From NCBI GenBank assembly GCA_002359655.1, contig DENL01000005.1:18981-82980 (forward strand): a stretch of 64,000 nucleotides of DNA, in the 5' to 3' direction. The stretch comes from Rickettsiales bacterium UBA2645. GTDB lineage: Bacteria > Pseudomonadota > Alphaproteobacteria > Rickettsiales > UBA1997. Made by a program: the position numbers and the translations under genes. Shown here piece after piece: positions 1-7,918 of this stretch. Below the pieces are notes generated by a model that saw only the letters and a list, made by a program, of their open reading frames with translations, did no database searches and had not been told where the DNA came from. Numbering within the stretch: the stretch's first letter is position 1; the number at the start of each line of letters is the position of its first letter.

Positions 1-1
1 T

Positions 2-1279
2 GGCGACACTTTCTTAGGTGGCGAAGATTTCGACATGCGTATTCTGAAATTCTTAACAGAAGAATTTAAAAAAGAGCAGGGCGTCGATTTGTCAAAAGAT
101 CCTTTGGCTTTACAGCGTTTGAAAGAAGCTTCTGAAAAGGCTAAAATCGAGCTTTCAAGCTTGATGGAAACCGAAATCAATTTGCCTTACATCACTGCTG
201 ACGCTTCGGGCCCTAAGCATTTAAATGTCAAACTTTCGCGCGCTAAACTCGAACAATTAGTTGACGATTTAATAGAGCGCACCGTCAAACCTTGTGAAAA
301 CGCTTTGCAAGATGCTGGTTTAAAAGCTTCTGACATTCACGAAGTTATTTTGGTTGGCGGAATGAGCCGCATGCCAAAAGTGATTGAAACTGTGAAAAAA
401 CTTTTTGGCAAAGAACCAAATAAATCAGTAAATCCTGACGAAGTTGTGGCGATTGGTGCGGCGATTCAAGGTGCAGTTCTGCAAGGTGACGTGAAAGACG
501 TTCTTCTCTTAGACGTAACTCCGCTTTCACTTGGAATTGAAACTGCTGGCGGCGTATTTACTCGCTTGATTGATCGTAACACTACAATTCCAACTAATAA
601 GAGCCAAGTTTTCTCAACTGCTGCCGACAACCAAACCGCGGTTACAATTAAAGTCTTCCAAGGTGAGCGCGACATTGCAGTTCACAATAAAATCCTTGGT
701 GAATTTAATTTAGAAGGAATTGCTCCAGCGCCTCGCGGAATGCCGCAAATCGAAGTTATTTTCGACATTGATGCCAACGGTGTGGTGAAAGTTTCGGCCA
801 AAGATAAAGCAACTGGCAAAGAGCAACAAATCAGAATTCAATCCTCCGGTGGCTTGTCTGAAGCTGAAATTCAAAAAATGATGAAAGACGCTGAAGCCAA
901 TGCTGAAGCTGACAAAGCTAAGAAAGAATTTATTGAGGCTAAAAATCACGCTGATGCTGCGGTTTACGAAACTGAAAAATCTTTGAAAGAACACGGCGAC
1001 AAAGTTGATGCTGCAACTAAATCAGCAATTGAGACAGAAGTACAAAAAGTGAAAGATCTTACAGCCAAATCTGACGCGACTGCCGCTGAGTTGAAATCTG
1101 CAACTGAAAGCTTGATGCAAAATTCAATGAAGCTTGGTGAAGCAATTTACAAAGCAAGTCAAGCTGGCGCTGGTGACGCTCAATCTCACGATCAAGCCAA
1201 ATCAGCAAATGCAGAATCTGGCGAAAAAGTTGTTGATGCGGAATATGAGGAAGTAAAAAAAGATGAGAAAAAAAGTTAA
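2..1279 (+). CDS. dnaK: Chaperone DnaK (Hsp70), 3' part
   Basis: This is the C-terminal two thirds of DnaK; the start lies left of the window and the frame is open from base 2. The visible protein begins in ATPase lobe II at [13 protein letters not shown] and contains the nucleotide-binding [10 protein letters not shown] segment. The linker and substrate-binding domain begin at [19 protein letters not shown], followed by the alpha-helical lid and an acidic tail ending [10 protein letters not shown]. DnaK is the cytosolic ATP-driven chaperone working with DnaJ and the nucleotide exchange factor GrpE. grpE lies at 39.0 kb here, far away, and no dnaJ follows: the next gene is convergent. Identity is certain; only the N-terminus is missing. 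Confidence 0.98.
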   Translation, partial: GDTFLGGEDFDMRILKFLTEEFKKEQGVDLSKDPLALQRLKEASEKAKIELSSLMETEINLPYITADASGPKHLNVKLSRAKLEQLVDDLIERTVKPCENALQDAGLKASDIHEVILVGGMSRMPKVIETVKKLFGKEPNKSVNPDEVVAIGAAIQGAVLQGDVKDVLLLDVTPLSLGIETAGGVFTRLIDRNTTIPTNKSQVFSTAADNQTAVTIKVFQGERDIAVHNKILGEFNLEGIAPAPRGMPQIEVIFDIDANGVVKVSAKDKATGKEQQIRIQSSGGLSEAEIQKMMKDAEANAEADKAKKEFIEAKNHADAAVYETEKSLKEHGDKVDAATKSAIETEVQKVKDLTAKSDATAAELKSATESLMQNSMKLGEAIYKASQAGAGDAQSHDQAKSANAESGEKVVDAEYEEVKKDEKKS

Positions 1280-1293
1280 TCATTCTGCAAATC

Positions 1294-1327
1294 AGATCCC
1301 GTCAATATTTACGGGATCTGATTCTTT
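1294..1327. terminator. Terminator hairpin between convergent dnaK and hybrid kinase
   Basis: AGATCCCGT and ACGGGATCT form a perfect 9-bp stem with an 8-base loop, followed on the plus strand by a short T-rich tail. It sits in the 48 bp between two convergent stop codons, so it probably serves dnaK and may also act for the kinase gene. Confidence 0.75.
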
Positions 1328-3292
1328 CTAAGAACACATCGATTTGTCTTTAGTTTTACAAAACACAATTGCTTCCACTAACCTTTTGTAATCGTCGCCT
1401 TTAATAAAATAATCATCAAAACCAGCGTTTAAGATTTCGTGAATTTTTTCTTTTTCACTTTCACCAGTAAAAGCAATTATTGGTGTTAGCGCTAAATTAT
1501 TATTAGTTTGAAATTCACGCAGCTTTTTTGCCACTAAAACTCCGCTTAATTCTGGCATGTTAATATCAAGCAAAATCAAATCATAAACATGCTCTTTAGC
1601 CATGTTTAGAGCTTCTTCTCCGTTTCTTACTTCATCAGTTTTAACGTCAAATTTTTCTAAATATTTTACCGTTAAAATAATATTTACATTCTCGTCATCG
1701 GCTAAGAGAATTTTTTTATCTTTAAGATTTTTTCTGATTTCTTTTTCTGTAAGCAAGTTTTTTTCTAACTTGATTAGAGACCATTTTGAAACTTCTCTAA
1801 GAAAGAAACTCGCCGGAGCATATTTTGCCACATAGCTACTGAATCCAGCTTTTTTCAATCTTCCAAAAATAGGTTCTAAGCTTTTGAAGGAATAAGCAAT
1901 GATTGGGGTTGTGCGATCAAACTCACGGATTTTTTGTACTAAAGAAACTGCATCAACTTCCGACATTTCAACTTCGGCTATTACTAAATCATAAGTATTG
2001 GAGCCAATCATTTCTAGGGCATCGTCACCATTACCGACTAGATCACAAGTTGTTGATTGCAGATTTTTTTCTAACAATTTTTTAATATTTTCTGCACTCG
2101 ATTTATGGTCATCGATTAGCAATATTTTGTTAGTTCCCGGCTGTTTTGCTTTTCTAGTTTCTTTAGGAAAGGCTAAAATAAATTCACTAAATTCACCCTC
2201 GATTGAATTACAAGAAATTGCACCGCCAAAGCTACTCATAGTTTTGCGGCAAAATGCCAAGCCAAGTCCGGTGCCGCCTTCTTTGCCGGAAGTAGAGAAA
2301 ACTTCAAACAAACTATGTAATTTGCTTTCTGGAATACCCGGCCCGTCATCACGAACATAAATGCGATTGAAACGATCGTCACTGATTTCAGCCCTGATGG
2401 TGATGGTTAAATTAGGATGAGATCTTAAGTAATAAAAAGTGTTCTTAAATAAATTGAAGAAAACATAGCTTAGCAAAGTCTCATTACACTTCACTTTGAA
2501 ATCGTTCTCTTCATTGATTTCAATAAAGATTTTTTCTTTTTCGTTTGCTGCAAAAGTATATTCTTTCATTACTGTTTTAATGATTTCTGAAATCAGACAA
2601 TCTTTAAAAGCTGTAGTATCGATTGGTTTTTGCTTGATGCTGTCCAAAATTATATCAATCAAAATATTACCACGCTTGGCTGAGGAAGCAGCTATATCAA
2701 GCGACTCAACAATTTCTTGAAACTCTCTTTTTTTAAGTGGCGTGATTTTTTCGCTGTCATCATCGCAACAAAATTTCTCAAGCAATTTGGCTTGATTGAG
2801 TTTTTCTTTTACTAACTCAGTTGATTGACGCACGGTATTTAAAGGGTTGCGCATTTCATGAGCGATTGATCCGCTAAGTCCCAAATAATTTTGTCTGGCT
2901 TCAAATTCATCTAACGCCTTTCTAAGCAAGGCTGAAACCTGCACCACATCCCAAGGTTTGGTCAGATAAGCAAAAACGTTACTTTTATTAATGGCGGAAA
3001 TGTTGTCTTCAAGATTGGCGTAAGCAGTGGTTATAATTCTAATGATGTTTTGGTTTTTTTCTCTGACAGCTGTTAAAAGATCAACCCCATTGATTTTGGG
3101 CATTTTTTGATCAGAAACTACAACAGCGATATTGAAATGTTTTTCATCAATAATCTGCAAAACTTCACTTGGATTTGTGGTAGCAATAATATTGAAATGC
3201 TGACCAAAAAGTTTTTCGAAATATTTGACCGACTTTTCTTCGTCGTCCACGAAAATAATAGAATATTTTGAATTGTTATTTTTATCTGTCAT
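1328..3292 (-). CDS. Hybrid signalling protein REC-HisKA-HATPase-REC-REC (PhcR-like N-terminus)
   Basis: A 654-residue soluble hybrid kinase with no membrane segment. Order: REC1 (about 11-128, phosphoacceptor D61 in VVSDQKMP), HisKA with H-box SIAHEMRNPL (H145), an HATPase domain with DDGPGIP and GGTGLGLAFC boxes (about 265-380), REC2 (about 390-505) and REC3 (about 528-650, DLILLDINMP). REC2 reads DLVIAEVEM, so its phosphoacceptor Asp is replaced by Glu. REC1 is very similar to the REC domain of the protein at 7919-9079 (shared NIAVVV-DQ-MP block and TKPWD/QKPWD). A REC domain ahead of a histidine kinase recalls PhcR of the Ralstonia Phc system. The gene diverges from the PhcB-like gene at 5013, and its upstream region carries the duplicated palindrome. 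Confidence 0.85.
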   Translation of the reverse strand: MTDKNNNSKYSIIFVDDEEKSVKYFEKLFGQHFNIIATTNPSEVLQIIDEKHFNIAVVVSDQKMPKINGVDLLTAVREKNQNIIRIITTAYANLEDNISAINKSNVFAYLTKPWDVVQVSALLRKALDEFEARQNYLGLSGSIAHEMRNPLNTVRQSTELVKEKLNQAKLLEKFCCDDDSEKITPLKKREFQEIVESLDIAASSAKRGNILIDIILDSIKQKPIDTTAFKDCLISEIIKTVMKEYTFAANEKEKIFIEINEENDFKVKCNETLLSYVFFNLFKNTFYYLRSHPNLTITIRAEISDDRFNRIYVRDDGPGIPESKLHSLFEVFSTSGKEGGTGLGLAFCRKTMSSFGGAISCNSIEGEFSEFILAFPKETRKAKQPGTNKILLIDDHKSSAENIKKLLEKNLQSTTCDLVGNGDDALEMIGSNTYDLVIAEVEMSEVDAVSLVQKIREFDRTTPIIAYSFKSLEPIFGRLKKAGFSSYVAKYAPASFFLREVSKWSLIKLEKNLLTEKEIRKNLKDKKILLADDENVNIILTVKYLEKFDVKTDEVRNGEEALNMAKEHVYDLILLDINMPELSGVLVAKKLREFQTNNNLALTPIIAFTGESEKEKIHEILNAGFDDYFIKGDDYKRLVEAIVFCKTKDKSMCS

Positions 3293-3387
3293 TGGCGTGT
3301 ATCTTCTTGGTTTAGAGCTTTTTTAAAGATTTACTTGTGGACATCAAAATTTCCAAAAGCGCTATACTTGCTTGAGTAAAAATAAAA

Positions 3388-3551
3388 CATACCCCAATTG
3401 GGTATAGCAACATCTTTAAAATAAAATAGCTTTTGTAGTAATCAGAAATTCAACTTAGACTTAAGAAAAAAAATCAGGCAACCAAAAAATACTGATTTAA
3501 ATTCAAATAAAAAAATTGGCTTAAGTTTGGTTTCTAATACTTCACATAATC
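3388..3551. repeat. Direct repeat copy 1 flanking the HTH/Fic cassette
   Basis: About 164 bp that recurs in the same orientation at 4751-4915. The copies share the ATACCC palindrome, the following CAACATCTTTAAAATAAAA block, a central ATACTGATTTAAATTCA block and the end TTGGCTTAAGTTTGG. A less conserved stretch lies in the middle; overall identity is about 85 percent by eye. Copy 1 begins 95 bp upstream of the kinase start codon. Together with the two palindromes and the possible operator, this describes the gene-free stretch 3293-3647. Confidence 0.9.
3391..3407. promoter_or_regulatory. Palindromic operator candidate ATACCC-N5-GGGTAT (copy 1)
   Basis: Perfect 6-bp arms with a 5-base spacer (CAATT). 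The same arms occur in copy 2 with spacer CGATT, so the arms are kept while the spacer drifts, as expected for a dimeric regulator site. It lies about 100 bp upstream of the hybrid kinase gene. The cognate regulator is not known. Confidence 0.5.
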
Positions 3552-3595
3552 TAATAATTTTATTAGCATTTATACTTAAAAATAATCTTGCATAA

Positions 3596-3611
3596 TTAGA
3601 CTATATTCTAA
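3596..3611. promoter_or_regulatory. Possible operator upstream of the HTH/Fic cassette
   Basis: TTAGA-CTATAT-TCTAA is an inverted repeat 36 bp upstream of the ATG of the HTH gene, in very AT-rich DNA. Antitoxin-type HTH proteins commonly repress their own operon, so this may be its binding site. Short AT-rich palindromes also arise by chance. Confidence 0.3.
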
Positions 3612-3647
3612 TATTAATTCATTTTTATTAGATTGTATTACAACATA

Positions 3648-4109
3648 ATGACCAAAAAATTAAAACAAATTCAACTTACAAACCTAGACAAACGCTTTAA
3701 TCAAATGCGTTTTGAGCCAAAGCCAAAATCTGGTTGGATCAAAACAATCAGAGAAGCTCTGTCCATGCCCTTGGCTTTTCCAGCAAAAAAATTAAAAATT
3801 TCACAGCCCAGCGTTGCAAGACTAGAAAAAAACGAAATTGACGAAAGCATCACCCTAAAATCTTTAAGACAATTAGCAGCAGTAATGAATTGCGAATTAC
3901 ATTACGCCATTATTCCACACCAAAAATCTTTAAAAAAAATTGTCGAGAAACGCTCTGAACAAAAAGCAAGATCAATAGTTAATGATGTAAATAACACCAT
4001 GTCTCTTGAAGATCAAAAAATTAAAGATCCCAAAAGATCAGTTAAATTTTTAGCTAAAGAATTTGCCGAAGATCTAAAAAAAAGTTTGTGGCACGATGAT
4101 GAAAATTAA
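3648..4109 (+). CDS. Mobile mystery protein A (HTH, antitoxin-like)
   Basis: About 153 residues with a central XRE-type helix-turn-helix (LKISQPSVARLEKNEIDESITLKSLRQL) and a basic C-terminal part. It matches the family called mobile mystery protein A, which is regularly encoded directly before a Fic-domain protein (mobile mystery protein B) on mobile DNA. The ATG at 3648 is preferred over an in-frame TTG at 3633. Its 3' end overlaps the Fic gene by 14 bp, implying translational coupling. The presumed role is DNA-binding regulator or antitoxin of the pair. The cassette sits between two direct repeats, suggesting it arrived as a unit. Confidence 0.8.
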   Translation: MTKKLKQIQLTNLDKRFNQMRFEPKPKSGWIKTIREALSMPLAFPAKKLKISQPSVARLEKNEIDESITLKSLRQLAAVMNCELHYAIIPHQKSLKKIVEKRSEQKARSIVNDVNNTMSLEDQKIKDPKRSVKFLAKEFAEDLKKSLWHDDEN

Positions 4110-4694
4110 ATTCATTGAGCTTGGCCAAACTCCAATTGATGATGACGAGAAACAAGCTCTAATTCCAAATATTAATACCTTAGAAGAATTAAATGTCTGG
4201 GAACACGAAAACATCATAGAAGCCAGAAAATGGGCATTAAGTCCAAAAGTACTTAGCCGATATGATATTTTCGATGTCGATTTTCTGCTCAAGCTTCACA
4301 AAAAAATGTTTGATAAAACTTGGAAATGGGCAGGGCAACTCAGAACTAGCGATAAAAATATTGGCTGCGATCCTAACTTAATCCGAATTGAATTAAAAAA
4401 ACTTTGTGGCGATGCTAGATATTGGCTTGATAACCAAACTTACTCAACTGAGCAGCTTGCTTTAGTTTTTCATCATCGACTGGTAAAAATTCATCTATTC
4501 CCAAATGGCAATGGCCGTCAGGCAAGATTGGTATCTGATTGTATAATTAAAAATTTGCACCGTCGAAAAAAATTGACTGGCAGGGCAATAATTTCAGCTC
4601 TGCAAAAGAGCTAAGAAAAAACTATATTTTAGCACTTCATAAAGCTGATGGCGGAGATTACTCGAAGTTATTTGATTTATTTACAAAAAATTAG
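4096..4694 (+). pseudogene. Mobile mystery protein B (Fic domain), frameshifted
   Basis: The first frame gives 172 residues ending at 4614 and contains a Fic signature HLFPNGNGRQAR (H133), the catalytic motif used for AMP transfer to target proteins. After residue about 158 the frame breaks at a run of seven A (4566-4572). The expected family C-terminus (DWQGNNFSSAKELRKNY, then LHKADGGDYSKLF) continues in the next frame to a TAG at 4692-4694. One extra A would restore a 199-residue protein. Either the gene is recently inactivated, the tract is slippery, or the base call is wrong. The Fic motif lies before the break, so the truncated product might keep activity. Confidence 0.8.
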
Positions 4695-4750
4695 CTAATA
4701 GATCAGCAATAGAATCGACTCCAAAAGTCATTACCTTTGTTGCATAAATG

Positions 4751-4915
4751 AACATACCCCGATTGGGTATAGCAACATCTTTAAAATAAAATAGCTTTTG
4801 TAGTAATCAGAAATTTAACTTAAGCCCCAGTGGAAAAAGTCAGACAGTCAAAAAATACTGATTTAAATTCAGATAAAAATTGGCTTAAGTTTGGTTTCTA
4901 ATATCTTGCATAATC
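4751..4915. repeat. Direct repeat copy 2 flanking the HTH/Fic cassette
   Basis: Second copy of the 3388-3551 repeat. It begins 56 bp after the restored Fic stop codon and ends 97 bp before the methyltransferase ATG. That spacing mirrors the 95 bp between copy 1 and the kinase start. A single ancestral copy would be a symmetrical divergent promoter region for the two signalling arms. It accounts for most of the 318-bp gap 4695-5012. Confidence 0.9.
4754..4770. promoter_or_regulatory. Palindromic operator candidate ATACCC-N5-GGGTAT (copy 2)
   Basis: Same 6-bp arms as at 3391-3407, spacer CGATT. It lies about 240 bp upstream of the PhcB-like gene. Conservation of the arms in a repeat pair that has diverged elsewhere supports function. 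Confidence 0.5.
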
Positions 4916-5012
4916 CAACAGTTTCAAATTTTATATCAGCTCTTCGTATCTAATCCTTCTCGAAGCTATTGATTTACTTCACAATATATCAACATCATAA
5001 GTTCAAGTTCAA

Positions 5013-6389
5013 ATGACAAAGGCAGCTTCTTTTGCAGATAGCGAATTAGTAACCTTTCATAATAGCCAAGGTGTAAAAGCCAGAGGTACGCTACTGAAGC
5101 TTTCACAAAACTATATCGTTTTTGAAATTTATAATCCTTACTCAATTGTACAGTTGAGTGAAGTATTATCTGATCTAACAATAACTAGGGCTGATAAACA
5201 AATTTATAATGGCAAGGCTGTTGTAACCAGTATAGTTAATACTGGAATTATTCTTATAGTTTCCGCGACTCTTTCAGACTCTTACTGGAAAAGCTCGGTT
5301 GATATCAGATCACAAAAAGACATTCAAAAAGAGATAGAGCATTTAATTAGCAATTTTGATAAGTCTCAAAATATTGATTATGCTTTTAGAATGAATGTTC
5401 TAGCCATCAGATCATTTCTATCAGATACAAAAAATTGGCTTGATAAGCTCGAGCCATCAGCAGAAAAGTTAGGAATAAAAATAGATGCCAAATTCATGTT
5501 GAGTAATTTTAAATCACTTTTTGAAAAAGCATCTGAATTAGGAACAGAATTCCACTCTCTTGTTGCTTTAGCCAAAAAAAGCGATCTCGATGACTATAAA
5601 GTTTTTACTCAGAATATGCTGCACCCATTTTTTATGTCATCGCCATTCCCTTATCGCTGTTATAACAAACCTTTAGGATATGCAGGGGATTACGAAATGA
5701 TGCGTATGATTCAAAGAGAGAATGCTGAAGGGCCAAATCTTTTCGCTAAATTTATTAATGTATTTTACACAAATATTCCAATTGCCGATTCGGTTAAAAA
5801 TCGTACCGCAAACTTGGTAAAATTAATTGAAGAAGGAATTGAAGCAGCTGAAAAAAAGGGTGAAGAATATCGTTCTGTGAGCATTGGCTGTGGACCAGCT
5901 TTAGAAATAAAACAAATTTTAGAGAAAAATTCTCACAAAACAAAATGCCATTTTAGACTTCTAGACTTCAATCAAGAAACCTTAAATTTTGCAGTAAGCC
6001 AAGCAAATAACTCTAAAAAGAATAACAACTATAACATTGAGGGAGAGTTAAATTCTGTACATGAGCTTTTAAAAAGAAGTGTAGCAGAAAGGGATGAGCA
6101 AGAAAAATATGACTTAGTTTATTGCTCTGGATTATTTGATTATTTATCAAATCGAGTTTGTGCCAGATTGATAAAATTGTTTTTCTCTATGGTCAAACCA
6201 GGTGGAAAGGTTTTTGTTACCAACATGCACTCTAACAATTATGATAACTATTTGATGGAGTTGCTGCTTGAGTGGCATTTAATTTATCGAGACGAAGCAA
6301 TAATGTCATCACTTGCACCAGAGCTAGGAAAACAAAGATTATTCACCGACAAAACTGGCGTTAATTTATGCTTAGAAATAACCAAATAA
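5013..6389 (+). CDS. PhcB-like SAM-dependent methyltransferase (quorum-signal synthesis family)
   Basis: A 458-residue protein. The N-terminal about 100 residues look like a small beta-barrel (PilZ-like, but I see no clear c-di-GMP motif). The rest is a class I methyltransferase: PLGYAGDYEMM, SAM motif I SIGCGPALEIK, acidic LLDFNQETL, then DLVYCSGLFDYL and MVKPGGKVFVTN. The LGYAGDYEM and IGCGPA blocks are typical of the family annotated as extracellular factor (3-hydroxypalmitate methyl ester) biosynthesis, to which Ralstonia PhcB belongs. Its TAA overlaps the ATG of the sensor kinase by one base, so the two are translationally coupled. Signal synthesis here is inferred from family and context; the substrate is unknown. 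Confidence 0.8.
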   Translation: MTKAASFADSELVTFHNSQGVKARGTLLKLSQNYIVFEIYNPYSIVQLSEVLSDLTITRADKQIYNGKAVVTSIVNTGIILIVSATLSDSYWKSSVDIRSQKDIQKEIEHLISNFDKSQNIDYAFRMNVLAIRSFLSDTKNWLDKLEPSAEKLGIKIDAKFMLSNFKSLFEKASELGTEFHSLVALAKKSDLDDYKVFTQNMLHPFFMSSPFPYRCYNKPLGYAGDYEMMRMIQRENAEGPNLFAKFINVFYTNIPIADSVKNRTANLVKLIEEGIEAAEKKGEEYRSVSIGCGPALEIKQILEKNSHKTKCHFRLLDFNQETLNFAVSQANNSKKNNNYNIEGELNSVHELLKRSVAERDEQEKYDLVYCSGLFDYLSNRVCARLIKLFFSMVKPGGKVFVTNMHSNNYDNYLMELLLEWHLIYRDEAIMSSLAPELGKQRLFTDKTGVNLCLEITK

Positions 6390-7696
6390 TGTCAAAGATT
6401 GAAGAAGCCTACAACCAATACGATATAGAACTAAGAGCAAAAAGGTTAAAAATTACCATACCTTTAGCCACTCTTTTTATCATGCTATTCAGCTTTCTTG
6501 ATCTTACATTTTATCCTAAAGTTGCAATAAAGCTGATAATTTCCAGAGCTGTTTCGGATTTATTTTTAATAATCACTTTCTATGCAATTTTCCGAAAGAA
6601 TTGGATTAAAGATGTAAAGTTTGCTGGAGTTTTTGTTGTCACGCTAATTTTCATTCAGATTAATGTTTTGATCTTTATTACTGGGGAGAGCTCTTCATCA
6701 CCTTATTATGCTGGTCTTTCGCTAACTGTCGTAGCTTTGTCTGCTTTACTGCCATGGGTTTTGTATGAGACACTTTTGATATGTTGTGTAATGATTACCA
6801 CTTATATGTTAAATCTGATATTGCACTCCATAATTTTTAAAACTGAGTATCTAAACGCAATTTTGGTCAACAATCTTTTTTTTCTTGTTTCAACTTCTGT
6901 TTTTTGTATAGTTGCAAATCACTTAAATGCTGTACTTCGCTTTAAAGAATTTTGTCTTAATTACGAATTAGAAGAAAAAAATATAAAACTCCGATCAACC
7001 CAAGCTCAATTGATCCAGAGTGAAAAAATTAATGCTATCGGTAGTCTTTCTGCTGGCTTGTTGCATGAGGTTAATAATCCTCTGAATTATACGATGACGG
7101 CTCTGCAATTAATAAAAATGGATCCGCATGTTAATTCTGATGCGGATTTAAAAGACACGGTTAGCGATATTGAAGAAGGCATGACGCGCATCAAAAATAT
7201 TGTTACCGATTTGCGCGCTTTTGCTTATCCAGAAGAAGCTGACAAGAAAAATTCTTTTGCATTTTATGAAGCGGTTGAAAGCACTTTGCGTTTCACGGCA
7301 AGCGAATGTCAGGATATTGTTAGAATTGTAAATGTGCCAAAAGATTTGATGGTCACTGCTTCTAAAACTCATATTGTGCAGGTCTTGATCAATCTTATTT
7401 CTAACGGTGCTAAGGCAATTTATAAAACTGGCAGAGGAAAAGGAGAGATTGTGATTGATGCCAGAAAGAGCGAAAATGGCCGCGTCAATATTTCAGTTTC
7501 TGACGACGGAATTGGCATGAATGAAGAAACTTTAAACAAAGTTTTCGATCCTTTTTTTACCACAAATGAAGTTGGAAAAGGCATGGGGCTTGGGCTTAGC
7601 GTAAGTTATACAATTATCAAAAATCACGGCGGAAATTTAGCAGCTACAAGCGAACTTGGCAAAGGCAGCAAGTTTTATTTTGATTTACCGAATTAA
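6389..7696 (+). CDS. Membrane sensor histidine kinase (PhcS/LqsS-like)
   Basis: About 435 residues. The N-terminal half has roughly six hydrophobic segments (such as LATLFIMLFSFLDLTFY and LVNNLFFLVSTSVFCIV) with little outside them. A coiled linker, H-box SAGLLHEVNNPLN, N-box VLINLISNGAKAI, G1 SDDGIGM, F-box VFDPFFTT and G2 GKGMGLGLSVS follow. Kinases with many short TM helices and no large periplasmic domain often sense hydrophobic autoinducers, as in PhcS, LqsS and CqsS. The ATG at 6389 is chosen over an upstream in-frame ATG at 6368 because it forms a TAATG junction with the methyltransferase. There is no receiver domain. The partner is probably one of the REC proteins at 7919 or 1328. Confidence 0.82.
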   Translation: MSKIEEAYNQYDIELRAKRLKITIPLATLFIMLFSFLDLTFYPKVAIKLIISRAVSDLFLIITFYAIFRKNWIKDVKFAGVFVVTLIFIQINVLIFITGESSSSPYYAGLSLTVVALSALLPWVLYETLLICCVMITTYMLNLILHSIIFKTEYLNAILVNNLFFLVSTSVFCIVANHLNAVLRFKEFCLNYELEEKNIKLRSTQAQLIQSEKINAIGSLSAGLLHEVNNPLNYTMTALQLIKMDPHVNSDADLKDTVSDIEEGMTRIKNIVTDLRAFAYPEEADKKNSFAFYEAVESTLRFTASECQDIVRIVNVPKDLMVTASKTHIVQVLINLISNGAKAIYKTGRGKGEIVIDARKSENGRVNISVSDDGIGMNEETLNKVFDPFFTTNEVGKGMGLGLSVSYTIIKNHGGNLAATSELGKGSKFYFDLPN

Positions 7697-7704
7697 TGTT
7701 CTGA

Positions 7705-7883
7705 CTAATCACTCTCCCCTTGAGGGAGAGTCGAAGAGCCTTAACCTGGTTAAGGCGATTCGGTGAGGGGAGAAAATAGCCTAAACGGCTATTTTCGGCT
7801 TTTAAAATGTTCGAGAGTTTTGTAATAAACCCCTCCTCGAATCGCTGCGCTCTTCGATCCTCCCTCAAGGGGAGGATGATTAG
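7705..7883. repeat. Palindromic intergenic element (179 bp)
   Basis: The left half starts CTAATCACTCTCCCCTTGAG and the right half ends CTCAAGGGGAGGATGATTAG. The arms continue through TCGAAGAGC/GCTCTTCGA and GCGATTCG/CGAATCGC, giving an imperfect inverted repeat over nearly the whole element. Smaller hairpins lie inside, including CTTAAC-CTG-GTTAAG. No protein is encoded. This is the form of a MITE-like or Rickettsiales-style palindromic repeat, and it fills the gap between the sensor kinase and REC genes. Confidence 0.75.
7773..7800 (+). terminator. Terminator-like hairpin after the sensor kinase
   Basis: AAAATAGCC-TAAAC-GGCTATTTT is a perfect 9-bp stem, 77 bp beyond the kinase stop and inside the palindromic element. 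The T-rich arm is followed by CGGCTTTT. It could end or attenuate transcription before the REC gene. Confidence 0.5.
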
Positions 7884-7918
7884 ATCGCGGAAATTTCTAA
7901 TAATTTTAAATTAAATTT

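Noticed and set aside
345..994. Minus-strand open frames inside dnaK
   Set aside because: They lie antisense within a highly conserved coding region and show no protein family features.
7644..7868. A 74-residue minus-strand frame across the palindromic element
   Set aside because: It is explained by the inverted repeat and overlaps the kinase 3' end; there is no sign of translation.
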